Assembly (NCBI GenBank): GCA_027051265.1
Contig: JALTZH010000153.1
Span: forward strand, 1 to 13,030
Length of the DNA: 13,030 bases
Direction of reading: 5' to 3'
DNA from: an archaeon
GTDB lineage: Archaea > Hydrothermarchaeota > Hydrothermarchaeia > JALTZZ01 > JALUTC01
In this document: positions 5,590 to 13,030 of the stretch, piece after piece
How the letters are laid out: each line of letters opens with the position of its first letter
How positions within the stretch are numbered: the first letter of the stretch is position 1
Position numbers and translations under genes: made by a program
Notes under the pieces: generated by a model
Seen by the model: only the letters and a program-made list of their open reading frames with translations
The model's database searches: none
Told to the model about the DNA's origin: nothing

Positions 5590-5986
5590 AGAGGAACTAA
5601 AGACGATTGCAACCTTTGAAAACATCACCGGTGCAATAGTTAAAGATTGTATAATTGAGGAAAATCGTATAATAATCGTTGTAAAGAAAGGAGATGCAGG
5701 CTTAGCGATAGGAAGAGGGGGTATGAACGTCAAAAGAGCAAGTCAAGTTCTTGGAAAGAAAATAGAGATTGTTGAACATAGTGAAGATCCGATAGAATTT
5801 ATTAGAAATATTTTCATGCCATACAGAGTACAGAAGATTAAGATATTGGAAAAAGGAGGAAAACGAGTAGCTAGAGTTGAAGTTGATATAAAAGACAAAG
5901 CTTTATGTAAAACGGAAAAAAACTTAAAGAAAGCAAAAATCTTGGTAAAAAGACATTTTGATATTGATGATGTGATCGTTGTATAA
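5573..5986 (+). CDS. nusA: archaeal NusA-like KH-domain transcription factor
   Basis: A short archaeal NusA of about 137 residues made of two KH RNA-binding domains, without the N-terminal polymerase-binding and S1 domains of bacterial NusA. The first KH GxxG loop is in GLAIGRGGMNVKRA (about residues 44-57). The second KH is the region from VQKIKIL to the end (VARVEVDI…HFDIDDVIVV). It is thought to act with RNA polymerase in elongation/termination. Starts are GTG. I prefer 5573-5575 because a GGTGG Shine-Dalgarno (5563-5567) lies five bases before it; GTG at 5564 would add three residues. Either way the gene overlaps rpl30e by 17-26 bases, implying coupled translation. About 61 bases then separate it from rps12. 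Confidence 0.93.
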   Translation: MIKLGEEELKTIATFENITGAIVKDCIIEENRIIIVVKKGDAGLAIGRGGMNVKRASQVLGKKIEIVEHSEDPIEFIRNIFMPYRVQKIKILEKGGKRVARVEVDIKDKALCKTEKNLKKAKILVKRHFDIDDVIVV

Positions 5987-6009
5987 TTTTTTGATTAAAT
6001 AATTGAAAG

Positions 6010-6042
6010 TTAACTTTTTAATAATAATTGAGTTAGGGTGAT
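6010..6042 (+). promoter_or_regulatory. possible internal promoter and Shine-Dalgarno for rps12
   Basis: The nusA-rps12 gap is the first sizeable gap inside the cluster. It begins with an oligo-T run after the nusA stop, contains a TATA-like tract (ctttttaataataat, 6014-6028) and ends with a Shine-Dalgarno ggtgat (6037-6042) six bases before the rps12 ATG at 6048-6050. The ribosome binding site is clear; the promoter is a guess from composition and position. Confidence 0.4.
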
Positions 6043-6047
6043 ATCTC

Positions 6048-6485
6048 ATGGCAAGAAAGCCTAATGGTGAATTTGCGGGTAGAAAATTGAGAAAGCTTAG
6101 AAAAGAATATAGAATGAGTAAAAAAGACTATAAAAGAAGAGTGTTAGGATTAAAAGAAAAATACGATCCATTGGAAGGATCACCTCAAGCGAGAGGTATT
6201 GTCATCGAAAAAGTTGGTATAGAAGCAAGACAGCCAAACTCTGGTATAAGAAAATGCGTAAAAGTTCAGTTGGTAAAGAATGGAAGAATAGTAACAGCTT
6301 TTGTTCCTGGATATAATGCAATAAATTTTATAGAGGAACATGACGAAGTTATTATTGAAGGTATAGGAGGAAGAAAAGGAAGAAGTTACGGAGACTTACC
6401 TGGTGTAAGATATAAAGTTGTAAAGGTTAACGGCGTTTCTTTAAAAGCTTTAATAGAAGGAAAGAAACAGAAACCAAGAAGGTGA
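6048..6485 (+). CDS. rps12: 30S ribosomal protein uS12
   Basis: A 145-residue archaeal uS12, the decoding-centre protein that contacts the A-site codon-anticodon helix. The universal loop PNSGIRK is at 63-69 and [17 protein letters not shown] starts near 115. The lysine/arginine-rich N-terminus ([11 protein letters not shown]) is the archaeal/eukaryotic form. The length matches the archaeal family. A GGTGAT Shine-Dalgarno precedes the ATG. The TGA stop lies inside the Shine-Dalgarno of rps7, four bases before its ATG, the classical S12-S7 pairing. Confidence 0.97.
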   Translation: MARKPNGEFAGRKLRKLRKEYRMSKKDYKRRVLGLKEKYDPLEGSPQARGIVIEKVGIEARQPNSGIRKCVKVQLVKNGRIVTAFVPGYNAINFIEEHDEVIIEGIGGRKGRSYGDLPGVRYKVVKVNGVSLKALIEGKKQKPRR

Positions 6486-6489
6486 TTTT

Positions 6490-7104
6490 ATGACAGCTGG
6501 AAATTTATCACAATTAAAACTCTTTGGAAAGTGGGATTGGTCTGAAGTAGAAGTGCCGGATATTAGTCTTAAACCATATATTAATTTAACACCATGTATA
6601 GTTCCTCACACTTACGGAAGATATCAAAAAGAAAAATTCGGTAGAGCTAAGATAAATATTGTTGAGAGGATAATAAACAGGATGATGGTAACTGGACATG
6701 AGGGAAAAAAACACAAGAGAACAAGCGGTAGAAACTGTGGAAAGAAACATCTCGCATATAATATAGTAAAAGAAGCATTTGAAATTATTTATAAAAGAAC
6801 GAAAAAAAATCCAATACAAGTTTTAATCAACGCATTGATCAATGCTGGTCCCAGAGAAGAAACAACAAGAATTAAATATGGTGGTATTGTTTATCATACA
6901 AGTGTAGATGTCTCTCCTTTGAGAAGACTTGATTTAGCTATTAGATTCATATGCGTTGGGGCTGCTAAAAGAGCTTTTAGAAATAAAAAATCGATATCCC
7001 AAGCACTTGCCGAAGAAATAATAGATGCAGCTAATTATAACTTAAAGTGTTATTCTATATCTAAAAAAGAAGAAATTGAAAGAATAGCTCGTGCTTCAAG
7101 GTGA
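6490..7104 (+). CDS. rps7: 30S ribosomal protein uS7
   Basis: A 204-residue uS7, primary 16S rRNA-binding protein of the small-subunit head, near the E site. Diagnostic stretches are VERIINRMMVTGHEGKKHKR, NPIQVLINALINAGPREETT, GGIVYHTSVDVSPLRRLDLAIRF split across the middle, and a C-terminal half with SISQALAEEIIDAA. The N-terminal extension (about 35 residues before the first helix) is the archaeal form. The ATG has ggtgat (6480-6485) upstream, which also contains the rps12 stop. Its own TGA lies inside the Shine-Dalgarno of the EF-2 gene seven bases downstream. Confidence 0.97.
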   Translation: MTAGNLSQLKLFGKWDWSEVEVPDISLKPYINLTPCIVPHTYGRYQKEKFGRAKINIVERIINRMMVTGHEGKKHKRTSGRNCGKKHLAYNIVKEAFEIIYKRTKKNPIQVLINALINAGPREETTRIKYGGIVYHTSVDVSPLRRLDLAIRFICVGAAKRAFRNKKSISQALAEEIIDAANYNLKCYSISKKEEIERIARASR

Positions 7105-7110
7105 TGTCTG

Positions 7111-9297
7111 ATGGGAAGACGTGAAGAACTTGCAAAGAAAATACTTGAACTAATGCATCATCCAGATAGAATAAGAAATATCGGAATAATAGCTCATATA
7201 GATCATGGAAAAACAACCCTTAGTGATCATTTATTAGCAGGCGCAGGAATGCTTAGCGAAGAGCTTGCTGGACAGCAATTGGTTCTTGATTTTGACGAGT
7301 TAGAAAAGATAAGAGGAATAACAATCGATGCATCAAATATTTCAATGATCCATGAATACGAAGGTAAAGAATACTTAATAAATTTAATAGATACTCCTGG
7401 ACATGTAGATTTTGGAGGAAATGTTACAAGAGCTTTAAGAGCAATAGATGGTTGCATTCTCGTCGTCTGTGCTGTTGAGGGAGTAATGCCTCAAACGGAA
7501 ACAAATTTAAGACAAGCGTTAAAAGAATATGTAAAGCCTGTTTTATTTATAAATAAAGTTGATCGACTAATAAACGAATTAAAACTAACACCTGAACAAA
7601 TTCAAAAGAGATTCATAAATATAATTAGAAGAGTAAATGAACTCATAAAAACATTTGCACCAGAAGAGTTTAAAAACAAGTGGTTAGTAAAAGTAGAGGA
7701 TGGTTCCGTAGCATTTGGTTCTGCTTATCATAGATGGGCTATAAGTTTTCCATTCATGAAAAAATCAGGAATTACTTTTAAAGATATAATAAAAATGGTA
7801 CAAGAAGGAAAACAGAGAGAACTTGCAACCAAAGCAAAAGTTCATCAAGTAGTTTTAGATATGGTTATAAGACATCTTCCTTCACCATTAGAAGCTCAGA
7901 AATATAGAATAAAGAAAATATGGTCAGGTGATTTAGATAGTAAAGATGCGGAGGATTTGATCACATGTAATCCAAAAGGTAAGCTTGCAATAGTTATAAC
8001 CGATGTAAAAATAGATCCACAGGTTGGTGAGGTATGTACTGGTAGAATATTTTCTGGAACACTTAAATCTGGACAAGAAGTATACTTATGGAACCAAAGA
8101 ACTAAAACTCGTGTCCAGCAAGTTGGTGTATTTCTAGGTATTGATAGACTACCTACAAAATATGTTCTAGCAGGAAATGTTATAATGATAACTGGTTTGA
8201 AAAATGTAATGGCTGGAGAAACTATATCGGATGCAGAAAATCCTATTGCTCCATTTATTGAACTGAAACATTATGCTGAACCTGTTGTAACAGTTGCAGT
8301 AGAACCTAAAAATACTAGAGATTTAACAAAGCTTATGGACGTTTTAAAACAAATGGCAAGAGAAGATCCAACTCTTAAAGTTGAAATAGATCATGAAACT
8401 GGACAATATTTACTATCAGGTATGGGAGAGCTACATCTGGAAGTAGTACAATACAGATTAAGAAGAAAAGGATTGGATGTAGAATTTTCAAAACCGATTG
8501 TTGTATATAGAGAGACTGTAACCACACAATCTCCGGTTGTTGAAGGTAAAACACCTAACAAACATAACAGATTTTATTTCGTAGTAGAACCTCTAGAAGA
8601 ATCTGTATTAAAAGCATTAATTGAAGGAGAGATAAGTTTAACCAAATATAAGATAAAAGATATTGGAGATGTTTTCAGAAAATATGGTATGAATAGAGAG
8701 GATTCAAAAGGTGTTGTTGATGTTTATAACTATAACGTGTTAATAGATGCAACTAAAGGTGTTCAATATCTTAATGAAACGATGCATCTGATAATAGAAG
8801 GTTTTAGACAGGCAATGGATGGTGGCCCATTGGCTAGAGAAAAATGTATGGGTATAAAAGTTAAACTTGTTGATGCTGAACTTCACGAAGACTCTGTTCA
8901 TAGAGGTCCAGCGCAAGTTATTCCAACGTGCAGAGAACTTATAAGACAAGCAATATTGAAAGCATCTCCAATACTCTTAGAACCTAAATTTAGACTTGTA
9001 ATAACAGCTCCACCAAATTATATTGGTGCAATAATTAGAGAAGTACAATCGAGAAGGGGTCAGATCTTAGATATGAGACAGGAAGATAATACTGCTATAG
9101 TAGAAGCAAAGGCACCAGTTGCTGAACTATTTGGATTCGCATCCTCTATGCGTAGTGCAACTGAAGGTAGAGCTTTTTGGAGTACTGAATTTACAGGATT
9201 TGAAAAAGTACCGAGTGATCTCCAAATAGAAATTATAAGAAAAATTAGAGAAAGAAAAGGATTATCACTAGAAGAAATAAAAGAACTTGAAGTTTAA
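7111..9297 (+). CDS. fusA: elongation factor 2 (aEF2)
   Basis: A 728-residue translocation GTPase. The G domain is complete: P-loop AHIDHGKT (28-35), switch I RGITI (68-72), DTPGH (94-98), NKVD (148-151). Domains II to V follow, with GELHLE in domain III. In domain IV, AELHEDSVHRGPAQ carries H597, the residue that becomes diphthamide in archaea and eukaryotes. The factor moves tRNAs and mRNA through the ribosome after peptide transfer. The start ATG has ggtgat (7100-7105) five bases upstream, overlapping the rps7 stop. An out-of-frame ATG at 7104 is ignored. It ends just before a T8 tract that may reduce read-through. Normal length with no missing motifs. Confidence 0.98.
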   Translation: MGRREELAKKILELMHHPDRIRNIGIIAHIDHGKTTLSDHLLAGAGMLSEELAGQQLVLDFDELEKIRGITIDASNISMIHEYEGKEYLINLIDTPGHVDFGGNVTRALRAIDGCILVVCAVEGVMPQTETNLRQALKEYVKPVLFINKVDRLINELKLTPEQIQKRFINIIRRVNELIKTFAPEEFKNKWLVKVEDGSVAFGSAYHRWAISFPFMKKSGITFKDIIKMVQEGKQRELATKAKVHQVVLDMVIRHLPSPLEAQKYRIKKIWSGDLDSKDAEDLITCNPKGKLAIVITDVKIDPQVGEVCTGRIFSGTLKSGQEVYLWNQRTKTRVQQVGVFLGIDRLPTKYVLAGNVIMITGLKNVMAGETISDAENPIAPFIELKHYAEPVVTVAVEPKNTRDLTKLMDVLKQMAREDPTLKVEIDHETGQYLLSGMGELHLEVVQYRLRRKGLDVEFSKPIVVYRETVTTQSPVVEGKTPNKHNRFYFVVEPLEESVLKALIEGEISLTKYKIKDIGDVFRKYGMNREDSKGVVDVYNYNVLIDATKGVQYLNETMHLIIEGFRQAMDGGPLAREKCMGIKVKLVDAELHEDSVHRGPAQVIPTCRELIRQAILKASPILLEPKFRLVITAPPNYIGAIIREVQSRRGQILDMRQEDNTAIVEAKAPVAELFGFASSMRSATEGRAFWSTEFTGFEKVPSDLQIEIIRKIRERKGLSLEEIKELEV

Positions 9298-9310
9298 TTT
9301 TTTTTAAATT
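9293..9310 (+). terminator. oligo-T terminator/attenuator after EF2
   Basis: A T8 run (9298-9305) begins at the EF2 stop codon, inside tttaatttttttta. Archaeal RNA polymerase terminates at oligo-T without a hairpin. The same 14-base string recurs after EF1A, which supports a real function. Confidence 0.5.
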
Positions 9311-9320
9311 AATGATGAAA

Positions 9321-9350
9321 AATCTATATAATAGCATTATAGCGGGTGAA
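9321..9350 (+). promoter_or_regulatory. EF1A leader: TATA-like box and Shine-Dalgarno
   Basis: A TATA-like ctatataa (9324-9331) is preceded by an A-rich BRE-like tract (gaaaaat). A strong Shine-Dalgarno gggtgaa (9344-9350) stands six bases before the ATG at 9357. If this box set the start site, transcription would begin near the ATG and exclude the Shine-Dalgarno. So read-through from EF2, or an upstream box in the T/A tract at 9298-9312, is also possible. Confidence 0.4.
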
Positions 9351-9356
9351 TAGGAA

Positions 9357-10667
9357 ATGGCTGAAAAGAAACCACATATAAATGTAGTATTTATAGGACA
9401 TGTAGATCATGGAAAATCTACACTTGTTGGTAGATTGTTGTATGAAACTGGAAAAATAGATGAAAGATATATCCAAAAATTAAAAGATGAAGCAAAAAAA
9501 ATAGGAAAAGATACCTTTGAATTCGCTTGGGTAATGGATAAACTAAAGGAAGAAAGAGTAAGAGGTTTAACAATAGACATTAGTCACGAAAAATTTGAAA
9601 CGGAGAAATACTTCTTTACTATAATAGATGCTCCAGGTCATAGAGATTTCGTTAAGAACATGATAACTGGTGCAAGTCAAGCAGATGCTGCTGTTCTAGT
9701 TGTTGACGTTGTTGAAAGAGATGAAAATGGTGACTTAATGCCACAAACAAAAGAACACGTATATCTATCGAAAATCTTAGGAATTGATCAGATAATAGTT
9801 GCTATAAACAAAATGGATAAAGTAAATTATGATCAAAAGAAATTCGAAGAAACAAAAAATCTCGTACATAAATTATTAAAAACTGTTGGATATAAAGATG
9901 AAAATGTTCAGTTCGTTCCTGTATCTGCTTTATACGGTGAGAATATAGTAAAACCTAGTGATAAAATGCCTTGGTGGAAAGGACCAACATTCATAGGTTG
10001 TATTGATAATTTAAAAGTTCCTGATAGACTTGTTAAATTAAGTGCATTGCCTCTAAGAATACCTATCCAGGATGTTTATTCCATTACAGGTGTAGGTACT
10101 GTACCTGTAGGAAGAGTTGAAACTGGAATACTAAAGGTTGGTGATAGAGTAGTATTCATGCCTCCAGGAGTTGTTGGGGAAGTTAAGAGTATAGAAACTC
10201 ATCATACTCCAATACAGGAAGCAAGGCCTGGAGATAATATAGGATTTAACGTTAAAGGTGTCAGTAGAAAAGAAATAAGAAGAGGAGACGTTTGTGGACA
10301 TATTGATAAACCACCAACAGTTGTAAAAGAATTTACTGCTCAAGTAATAGTTATCAATCATCCAACAGCAATAGCTCCTGGATATACACCGGTATTTCAT
10401 GCTCATACAGCTAGTGTTGCATGTAGAATAGTTGAACTCATCAGCAAATTAGATCCAAGAACAGGTAATATTGTTGAAAAAGCTCCAAAGTTCATTAAAA
10501 AAGGAGAAGCTGCAATCGTTAAAGTAATTCCAACAAAACCTCTATGTGTAGAAAGATTTAGAGAGTTTCCACCTCTTGGAAGATTTGCTATCAGAGATAT
10601 GGGTATGACAGTAGGTGCTGGTATTGTTATAGAAGTTGTACCAGAAGAAATTAAATTCAAAGCCTAA
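9357..10667 (+). CDS. tuf: elongation factor 1-alpha (aEF1A)
   Basis: A 436-residue GTPase that delivers aminoacyl-tRNA to the ribosomal A site. G motifs: GHVDHGKST (14-22), switch I RGLTI (69-73), DAPGH (91-95), NKMD (151-154) and the SAL element (190-192). The segment [16 protein letters not shown] after it is the longer loop that aEF1A and eEF1A have relative to bacterial EF-Tu. Domain II has [23 protein letters not shown] and domain III has [18 protein letters not shown]. The last residues, [12 protein letters not shown], are standard. The ATG has a GGTGAA Shine-Dalgarno. A T8 tract lies ten bases after the stop, before rps10. No insertions or lost residues are seen. Confidence 0.98.
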   Translation: MAEKKPHINVVFIGHVDHGKSTLVGRLLYETGKIDERYIQKLKDEAKKIGKDTFEFAWVMDKLKEERVRGLTIDISHEKFETEKYFFTIIDAPGHRDFVKNMITGASQADAAVLVVDVVERDENGDLMPQTKEHVYLSKILGIDQIIVAINKMDKVNYDQKKFEETKNLVHKLLKTVGYKDENVQFVPVSALYGENIVKPSDKMPWWKGPTFIGCIDNLKVPDRLVKLSALPLRIPIQDVYSITGVGTVPVGRVETGILKVGDRVVFMPPGVVGEVKSIETHHTPIQEARPGDNIGFNVKGVSRKEIRRGDVCGHIDKPPTVVKEFTAQVIVINHPTAIAPGYTPVFHAHTASVACRIVELISKLDPRTGNIVEKAPKFIKKGEAAIVKVIPTKPLCVERFREFPPLGRFAIRDMGMTVGAGIVIEVVPEEIKFKA

Positions 10668-10671
10668 AAAA

Positions 10672-10690
10672 TTTAATTTTTTTTATATAT
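10672..10690 (+). terminator. oligo-T terminator/attenuator after EF1A, before rps10
   Basis: The tract tttaatttttttta contains T8 at 10677-10684 and matches the one after EF2 base for base. It runs straight into tatatattt, which might act as a TATA box for rps10 (ATG at 10703), although the spacing is short. Confidence 0.45.
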
Positions 10691-10702
10691 TTGGTGGTCT
10701 TC

Positions 10703-11014
10703 ATGCAAGTAGCAAGAATTAAATTAACTAGTACTAATTATAAGGTACTAGATAATGTTTGTAAACAAATTAAAGAAATAGCATTGAAATTAGGTGTTAG
10801 AGTATCAGGTCCAGTACCATTACCTACTAAAAAATTAAAAGTCCATGTAAGAAAAACTCCATGCGGTGATGGTAGCATGACTTTTGATAGATATGAACTA
10901 AGAATACATAAAAGACTTATAGAGATAGATGCAAATGAAAGAGTTTTAAGAAGAATAATGAGATTACATTTACCTGCAGATGTCCATATAGAAATGGAGA
11001 TTATTTCAAAATAA
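10703..11014 (+). CDS. rps10: 30S ribosomal protein uS10
   Basis: A 103-residue uS10 from the ATG at 10703. Signatures are [57 protein letters not shown] and [12 protein letters not shown]. It sits in the small-subunit head and also joins archaeal transcription-translation complexes in the NusE role. I chose 10703 over the TTG at 10691 because GGTGG (10693-10697) is a good Shine-Dalgarno five bases before this ATG, and the resulting length is that of other archaeal S10 proteins. It lies 35 bases after EF1A and three bases before tRNA-Ser, the conserved EF1A-S10-tRNA-Ser linkage of crenarchaea. Confidence 0.97.
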   Translation: MQVARIKLTSTNYKVLDNVCKQIKEIALKLGVRVSGPVPLPTKKLKVHVRKTPCGDGSMTFDRYELRIHKRLIEIDANERVLRRIMRLHLPADVHIEMEIISK

Positions 11015-11017
11015 TAC

Positions 11018-11102
11018 GCCGGGGTCGCCTAGCGGCTAGGGCGTGGGCCTGGAGAGCCCATGGGGCTTTTGCCCCGCCCGGGTTCGAATCCCGGCCCCGG
11101 CG
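11018..11102 (+). tRNA. tRNA-Ser (anticodon GGA)
   Basis: An 85-base class II tRNA. The acceptor stem GCCGGGG (11018-11024) pairs with CCCCGGC (11095-11101), followed by discriminator G11102. The anticodon stem TGGGC/GCCCA encloses CTGGAGA with anticodon GGA (11051-11053), reading UCC/UCU. The long variable arm is GGGGC-TTTT-GCCCC (11062-11075). The T arm is CCGGG-TTCGAAT-CCCGG (11078-11094). The 3' CCA is not encoded and there is no intron in the anticodon loop. About three-quarters of the bases are G or C, far above the surrounding DNA, as expected of a hyperthermophile. It starts three bases after the rps10 stop, so it is probably cut from the same transcript by RNase P and RNase Z. Confidence 0.98.
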
Positions 11103-11121
11103 TTATAATGGTTTTAATAAT

Positions 11122-11178
11122 TTTGATAACATATTATCAAATATAAAGTTTAAAGACAATATTATATTTTAATATAAT
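11122..11178. repeat. two AT-rich inverted repeats upstream of the fumarase gene
   Basis: TTTGATAA (11122-11129) pairs with TTATCAAA (11134-11141) over a 4-base loop. ATTATATT (11161-11168) pairs with AATATAAT (11171-11178) over two bases. The first could be an operator or a 3' hairpin after the tRNA; the second overlaps where a promoter for the fumarase gene would lie. Chance pairing is easier in such AT-rich DNA, so the function is uncertain. Confidence 0.35.
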
Positions 11179-11217
11179 TACAAAATAACTCTTATTGAAA
11201 ATAAAATTTATAGATTT

Positions 11218-12060
11218 ATGAAATATTTTAAACTTAAAAAGTATATACGAGAAATGATATTAAGAGCACATGTCAAAATTAATGAAAAATTACTAAATAT
11301 ATTAAAAAAAGAATATAAAAAAGAGAACAACATATATGCTAAGATACAATATGAAAACATGATAACATCTGCTGAAATAGCCCAAAAAGAAATGGTGCCA
11401 ATTTGTCAAGACACAGGAGTGAATTATTTTTATATAAGATTGAGTAAAGATATTAATTTATTAACTATTATTAAATGTATAAAAGAAACAATAAATGAGC
11501 TTAACAAAAAATTTCTAAGAGAAAATCTTATGGATCCTCTGAATAAGAGATTGTTAGGAAATACTATTATGTACGATATAGAATGTGTTAATGGAAAAAA
11601 ATATTTAGATATAACGTATTTACCAAAAGGTGCCGGAAGTGAAAACGTCAGTGGATTATATATGTTAAATCCCGTATATGATATAAACGAAATAATTAAC
11701 GTTATAATTAATGATGTGAAAAGGAATGCTTTAAAATCTTGTCCTCCTTTAATAGTTGGTATTGGAATTGGTGGAGATTTTTCAAGTGTAACTAAGCTGG
11801 CAAGGCTTGCATTAATACGTGGGATTAAATACAATAGCACCAAAAGAATTAAGAGATTAGAAAAATTATTAGAGAGAAGGATAAACGAATTAGGAATAGG
11901 ACCCATGGGAGTAGGAGGTAGATTAACTTGTATAAAAGTTAATATAGAAATAGAACCTTGTCATATTGCAACATTACCTCTAGCAATAAATTATTCGTGT
12001 TGGCCTTATAGGAAATCGAGATTATTATATAAGAATGGAAAGTTTTCAATACGATCCTAA
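11218..12060 (+). CDS. fumA: class I fumarate hydratase, alpha (N-terminal, Fe-S) subunit
   Basis: A 280-residue protein matching the N-terminal domain of [4Fe-4S] class I fumarases. Cluster ligands by alignment are C63 in VPICQDTG, C175 in KSCPPLIVGIGIGG, and C261 in NYSCWPYRKS; the spacings resemble those of E. coli FumA. Other signatures are KGAGSENVSGLYML (137-150) and ELGIGPMGVGG (224-234). In archaea this enzyme is split into alpha and beta polypeptides and interconverts fumarate and malate in an oxidative or reductive citric acid pathway. The cluster is oxygen-sensitive, which suits an anaerobe. No beta gene follows: the next gene is convergent. It could also be a related Fe-S dehydratase (for example L(+)-tartrate dehydratase alpha). 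There is no clear Shine-Dalgarno. Confidence 0.85.
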   Translation: MKYFKLKKYIREMILRAHVKINEKLLNILKKEYKKENNIYAKIQYENMITSAEIAQKEMVPICQDTGVNYFYIRLSKDINLLTIIKCIKETINELNKKFLRENLMDPLNKRLLGNTIMYDIECVNGKKYLDITYLPKGAGSENVSGLYMLNPVYDINEIINVIINDVKRNALKSCPPLIVGIGIGGDFSSVTKLARLALIRGIKYNSTKRIKRLEKLLERRINELGIGPMGVGGRLTCIKVNIEIEPCHIATLPLAINYSCWPYRKSRLLYKNGKFSIRS

Positions 12061-12082
12061 TAAGTTAGAGAGAGAATATATA

Positions 12083-12117
12083 AACGAAACGTCTTGAAAT
12101 TCGTTATGATTTCATAA
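12083..12117. terminator. small inverted repeats between convergent genes
   Basis: The 68-base gap between the convergent fumarase and endonuclease genes contains AACGAA (12083-12088) with TTCGTT (12100-12105), and TTATGA (12104-12109) with TCATAA (12112-12117). They may form a two-sided termination region, but the stems are short and no long T tract follows. Confidence 0.25.
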
Positions 12118-12128
12118 GAAAAGCTTAC

Positions 12129-12950
12129 TTATATATTTTCTAAATATAGTTTTTTAAGCATAAGTGCATCTTCTTCTAAATTTGGACTTTCTATTATTAG
12201 TAGTCCAGATACATTAAATTCTTTTAAAACTTTAATCAAATCTTCATATTTCATATCCGATTCTTTAAGATTAAGATGTCTCTTTTCACCTGACTTACCG
12301 TACTCTATACCAGAAATATGTCCATGAAAATTTTTCAAAGCTTCGTTTCCTAGATGATTTTCAACTTTTTCCAAAATATATTTGAATTCATCATAACTGT
12401 TCATTGAATGTGTTCTTGCATGTATATGAGCAAAATCAATACAGGGCATAACCTTATCCAACTCTTGGCATAATCTAATAACTTCATCCAAATCTCCAAA
12501 TTGTGTAACTTTTCCTGTTGTTTCAACCCTTAAAGTAACGTTATAACTTTCTATCTCTTTTAAAATTTCATTTAATCTAGATTTAACATTTCTATAAACG
12601 ATATCTTTATCTTCCTTTAAATAATAAGCTGCATGAAAAACTATATCTTTAGCACCACAAATATATCCTATTCTTACTGATTCCAGTATTCTTCTCTTAC
12701 TTTCTTCAACTTTTCTTTTCTCTTTAGCATTTAAATTTATAAAATAAGGGGCATGAACACTTAGCTTTATGTTTAATTCGTTAGCAACTTGTCTAACTTT
12801 TCTGGCATAGTTTTCTTTCATTCTAACACCTTGTACAAATTCTATTTCCATGCAATCGAGACCAAGTTCTTTAACTGTAATTATGCCTGAAATCGTGTCT
12901 CTTCTTTTGCTTGAATTTGGAACACCAGCAGGTCCAAATAACAGCAACAT
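12129..12950 (-). CDS. nfo: endonuclease IV (AP endonuclease family 2)
   Basis: A 273-residue TIM-barrel protein of the endonuclease IV family, which cuts the phosphodiester bond 5' of abasic sites in base-excision repair using a zinc cluster. Expected metal-ligand segments are visible in order: H66 in SVHAPYF, H106 in VFHAAYY, E143 in RVETTGK, D172 and H175 in CIDFAHIHAR, H209 in FHGHISG, H225 in EKRHLNL, E254 in IIESPN. The length is normal. The ATG at 12948-12950 is supported by the AGGTGA Shine-Dalgarno (12954-12959, minus strand). The upstream 70 bases are A/T-rich and could hold its promoter. It is convergent with the fumarase gene and functionally unrelated to it. Some family members are sugar isomerases, but the full metal set argues for the nuclease. 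Confidence 0.9.
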   Translation of the reverse strand: MLLLFGPAGVPNSSKRRDTISGIITVKELGLDCMEIEFVQGVRMKENYARKVRQVANELNIKLSVHAPYFINLNAKEKRKVEESKRRILESVRIGYICGAKDIVFHAAYYLKEDKDIVYRNVKSRLNEILKEIESYNVTLRVETTGKVTQFGDLDEVIRLCQELDKVMPCIDFAHIHARTHSMNSYDEFKYILEKVENHLGNEALKNFHGHISGIEYGKSGEKRHLNLKESDMKYEDLIKVLKEFNVSGLLIIESPNLEEDALMLKKLYLENI

Positions 12951-12953
12951 TAT

Positions 12954-13030
12954 TCACCTAAAAAATTAAGTAAATTTTATTAGTAAAAAGTTAAAAGTTA
13001 GAAAAAAATAATAAATATTATGTTAAAATT
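12954..13030 (-). promoter_or_regulatory. Shine-Dalgarno and AT-rich upstream region of nfo
   Basis: AGGTGA ends four bases before the start codon and settles the start choice. Beyond it, the rest of the window is almost pure A/T, so a TATA box such as the tract near 12973-12983 is possible but cannot be singled out. Confidence 0.4.

Noticed and set aside
9311-9332. atgatga resembling the C box of a C/D-box small RNA
   Set aside because: No D, C' or D' boxes at the right spacing before EF1A; it fits better as spacer plus promoter.
11430-11906. 158-codon minus-strand frame
   Set aside because: It lies entirely antisense to the fumarase gene, which has clear motifs; the hydrophobic product is a shadow of AT-rich coding DNA.

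Overview
The window is archaeal chromosome. It carries archaeal/eukaryotic-type translation genes (uS2, eL30, short KH-only NusA, uS12, uS7, EF-2, EF-1A, uS10), an archaeal TruD and an archaeal-type triosephosphate isomerase. It is AT-rich with AGA-dominated arginine codons, yet its one tRNA is about three-quarters G+C, which suggests a hyperthermophile. A KorD-like ferredoxin subunit and a class I [4Fe-4S] fumarase point to an anaerobe. The conserved order EF-2, EF-1A, rps10, tRNA-Ser(GGA) is most like Thermoproteota/crenarchaeal relatives; I cannot name a genus.

Layout. 1-206: 3' end of a 2-oxoacid:ferredoxin oxidoreductase delta (KorD-like) subunit. 207-596: non-coding, with palindromes. 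597-1775: relic of an IS607-family transposon on the minus strand. It holds a serine transposase remnant joined by deletion to a TnpB remnant, followed by a GC-rich, strongly folded stretch that looks like an omega-RNA/right end. 1852-4036: tightly packed rps2-queF-truD operon (+). 4033-4185: a 50-residue eight-cysteine zinc-finger protein (-), convergent with truD. 4186-4551: debris, including what looks like the C-terminus of a second, different TnpB. 4546-5226: triosephosphate isomerase (-), divergent from the translation cluster. 5269-11102: rpl30e-nusA-rps12-rps7-EF2-EF1A-rps10-tRNA-Ser (+). 11218-12060: class I fumarase alpha subunit (+). 12129-12950: endonuclease IV (-).

How the genes fit together. 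The two operons supply ribosomal proteins, both GTPase elongation factors, tRNA modification (QueF-family 7-deazaguanine chemistry and pseudouridine-13) and a serine tRNA. The rpoH-rpoB-rpoA genes that usually precede rpl30e in archaea are absent; the cluster starts from a 42-bp divergent promoter shared with triosephosphate isomerase. Within it, the stop codons of rps12 and rps7 are embedded in the Shine-Dalgarno sequence of the next gene, and identical oligo-T tracts follow EF2 and EF1A.

The most notable items are the two in-frame TAG codons in the transposon genes beside a complete absence of TAG terminators in host genes, the candidate omega-RNA, the small zinc-finger protein, and sequence peculiarities in QueF and KorD. 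No clearly new defence or mobile system is visible.
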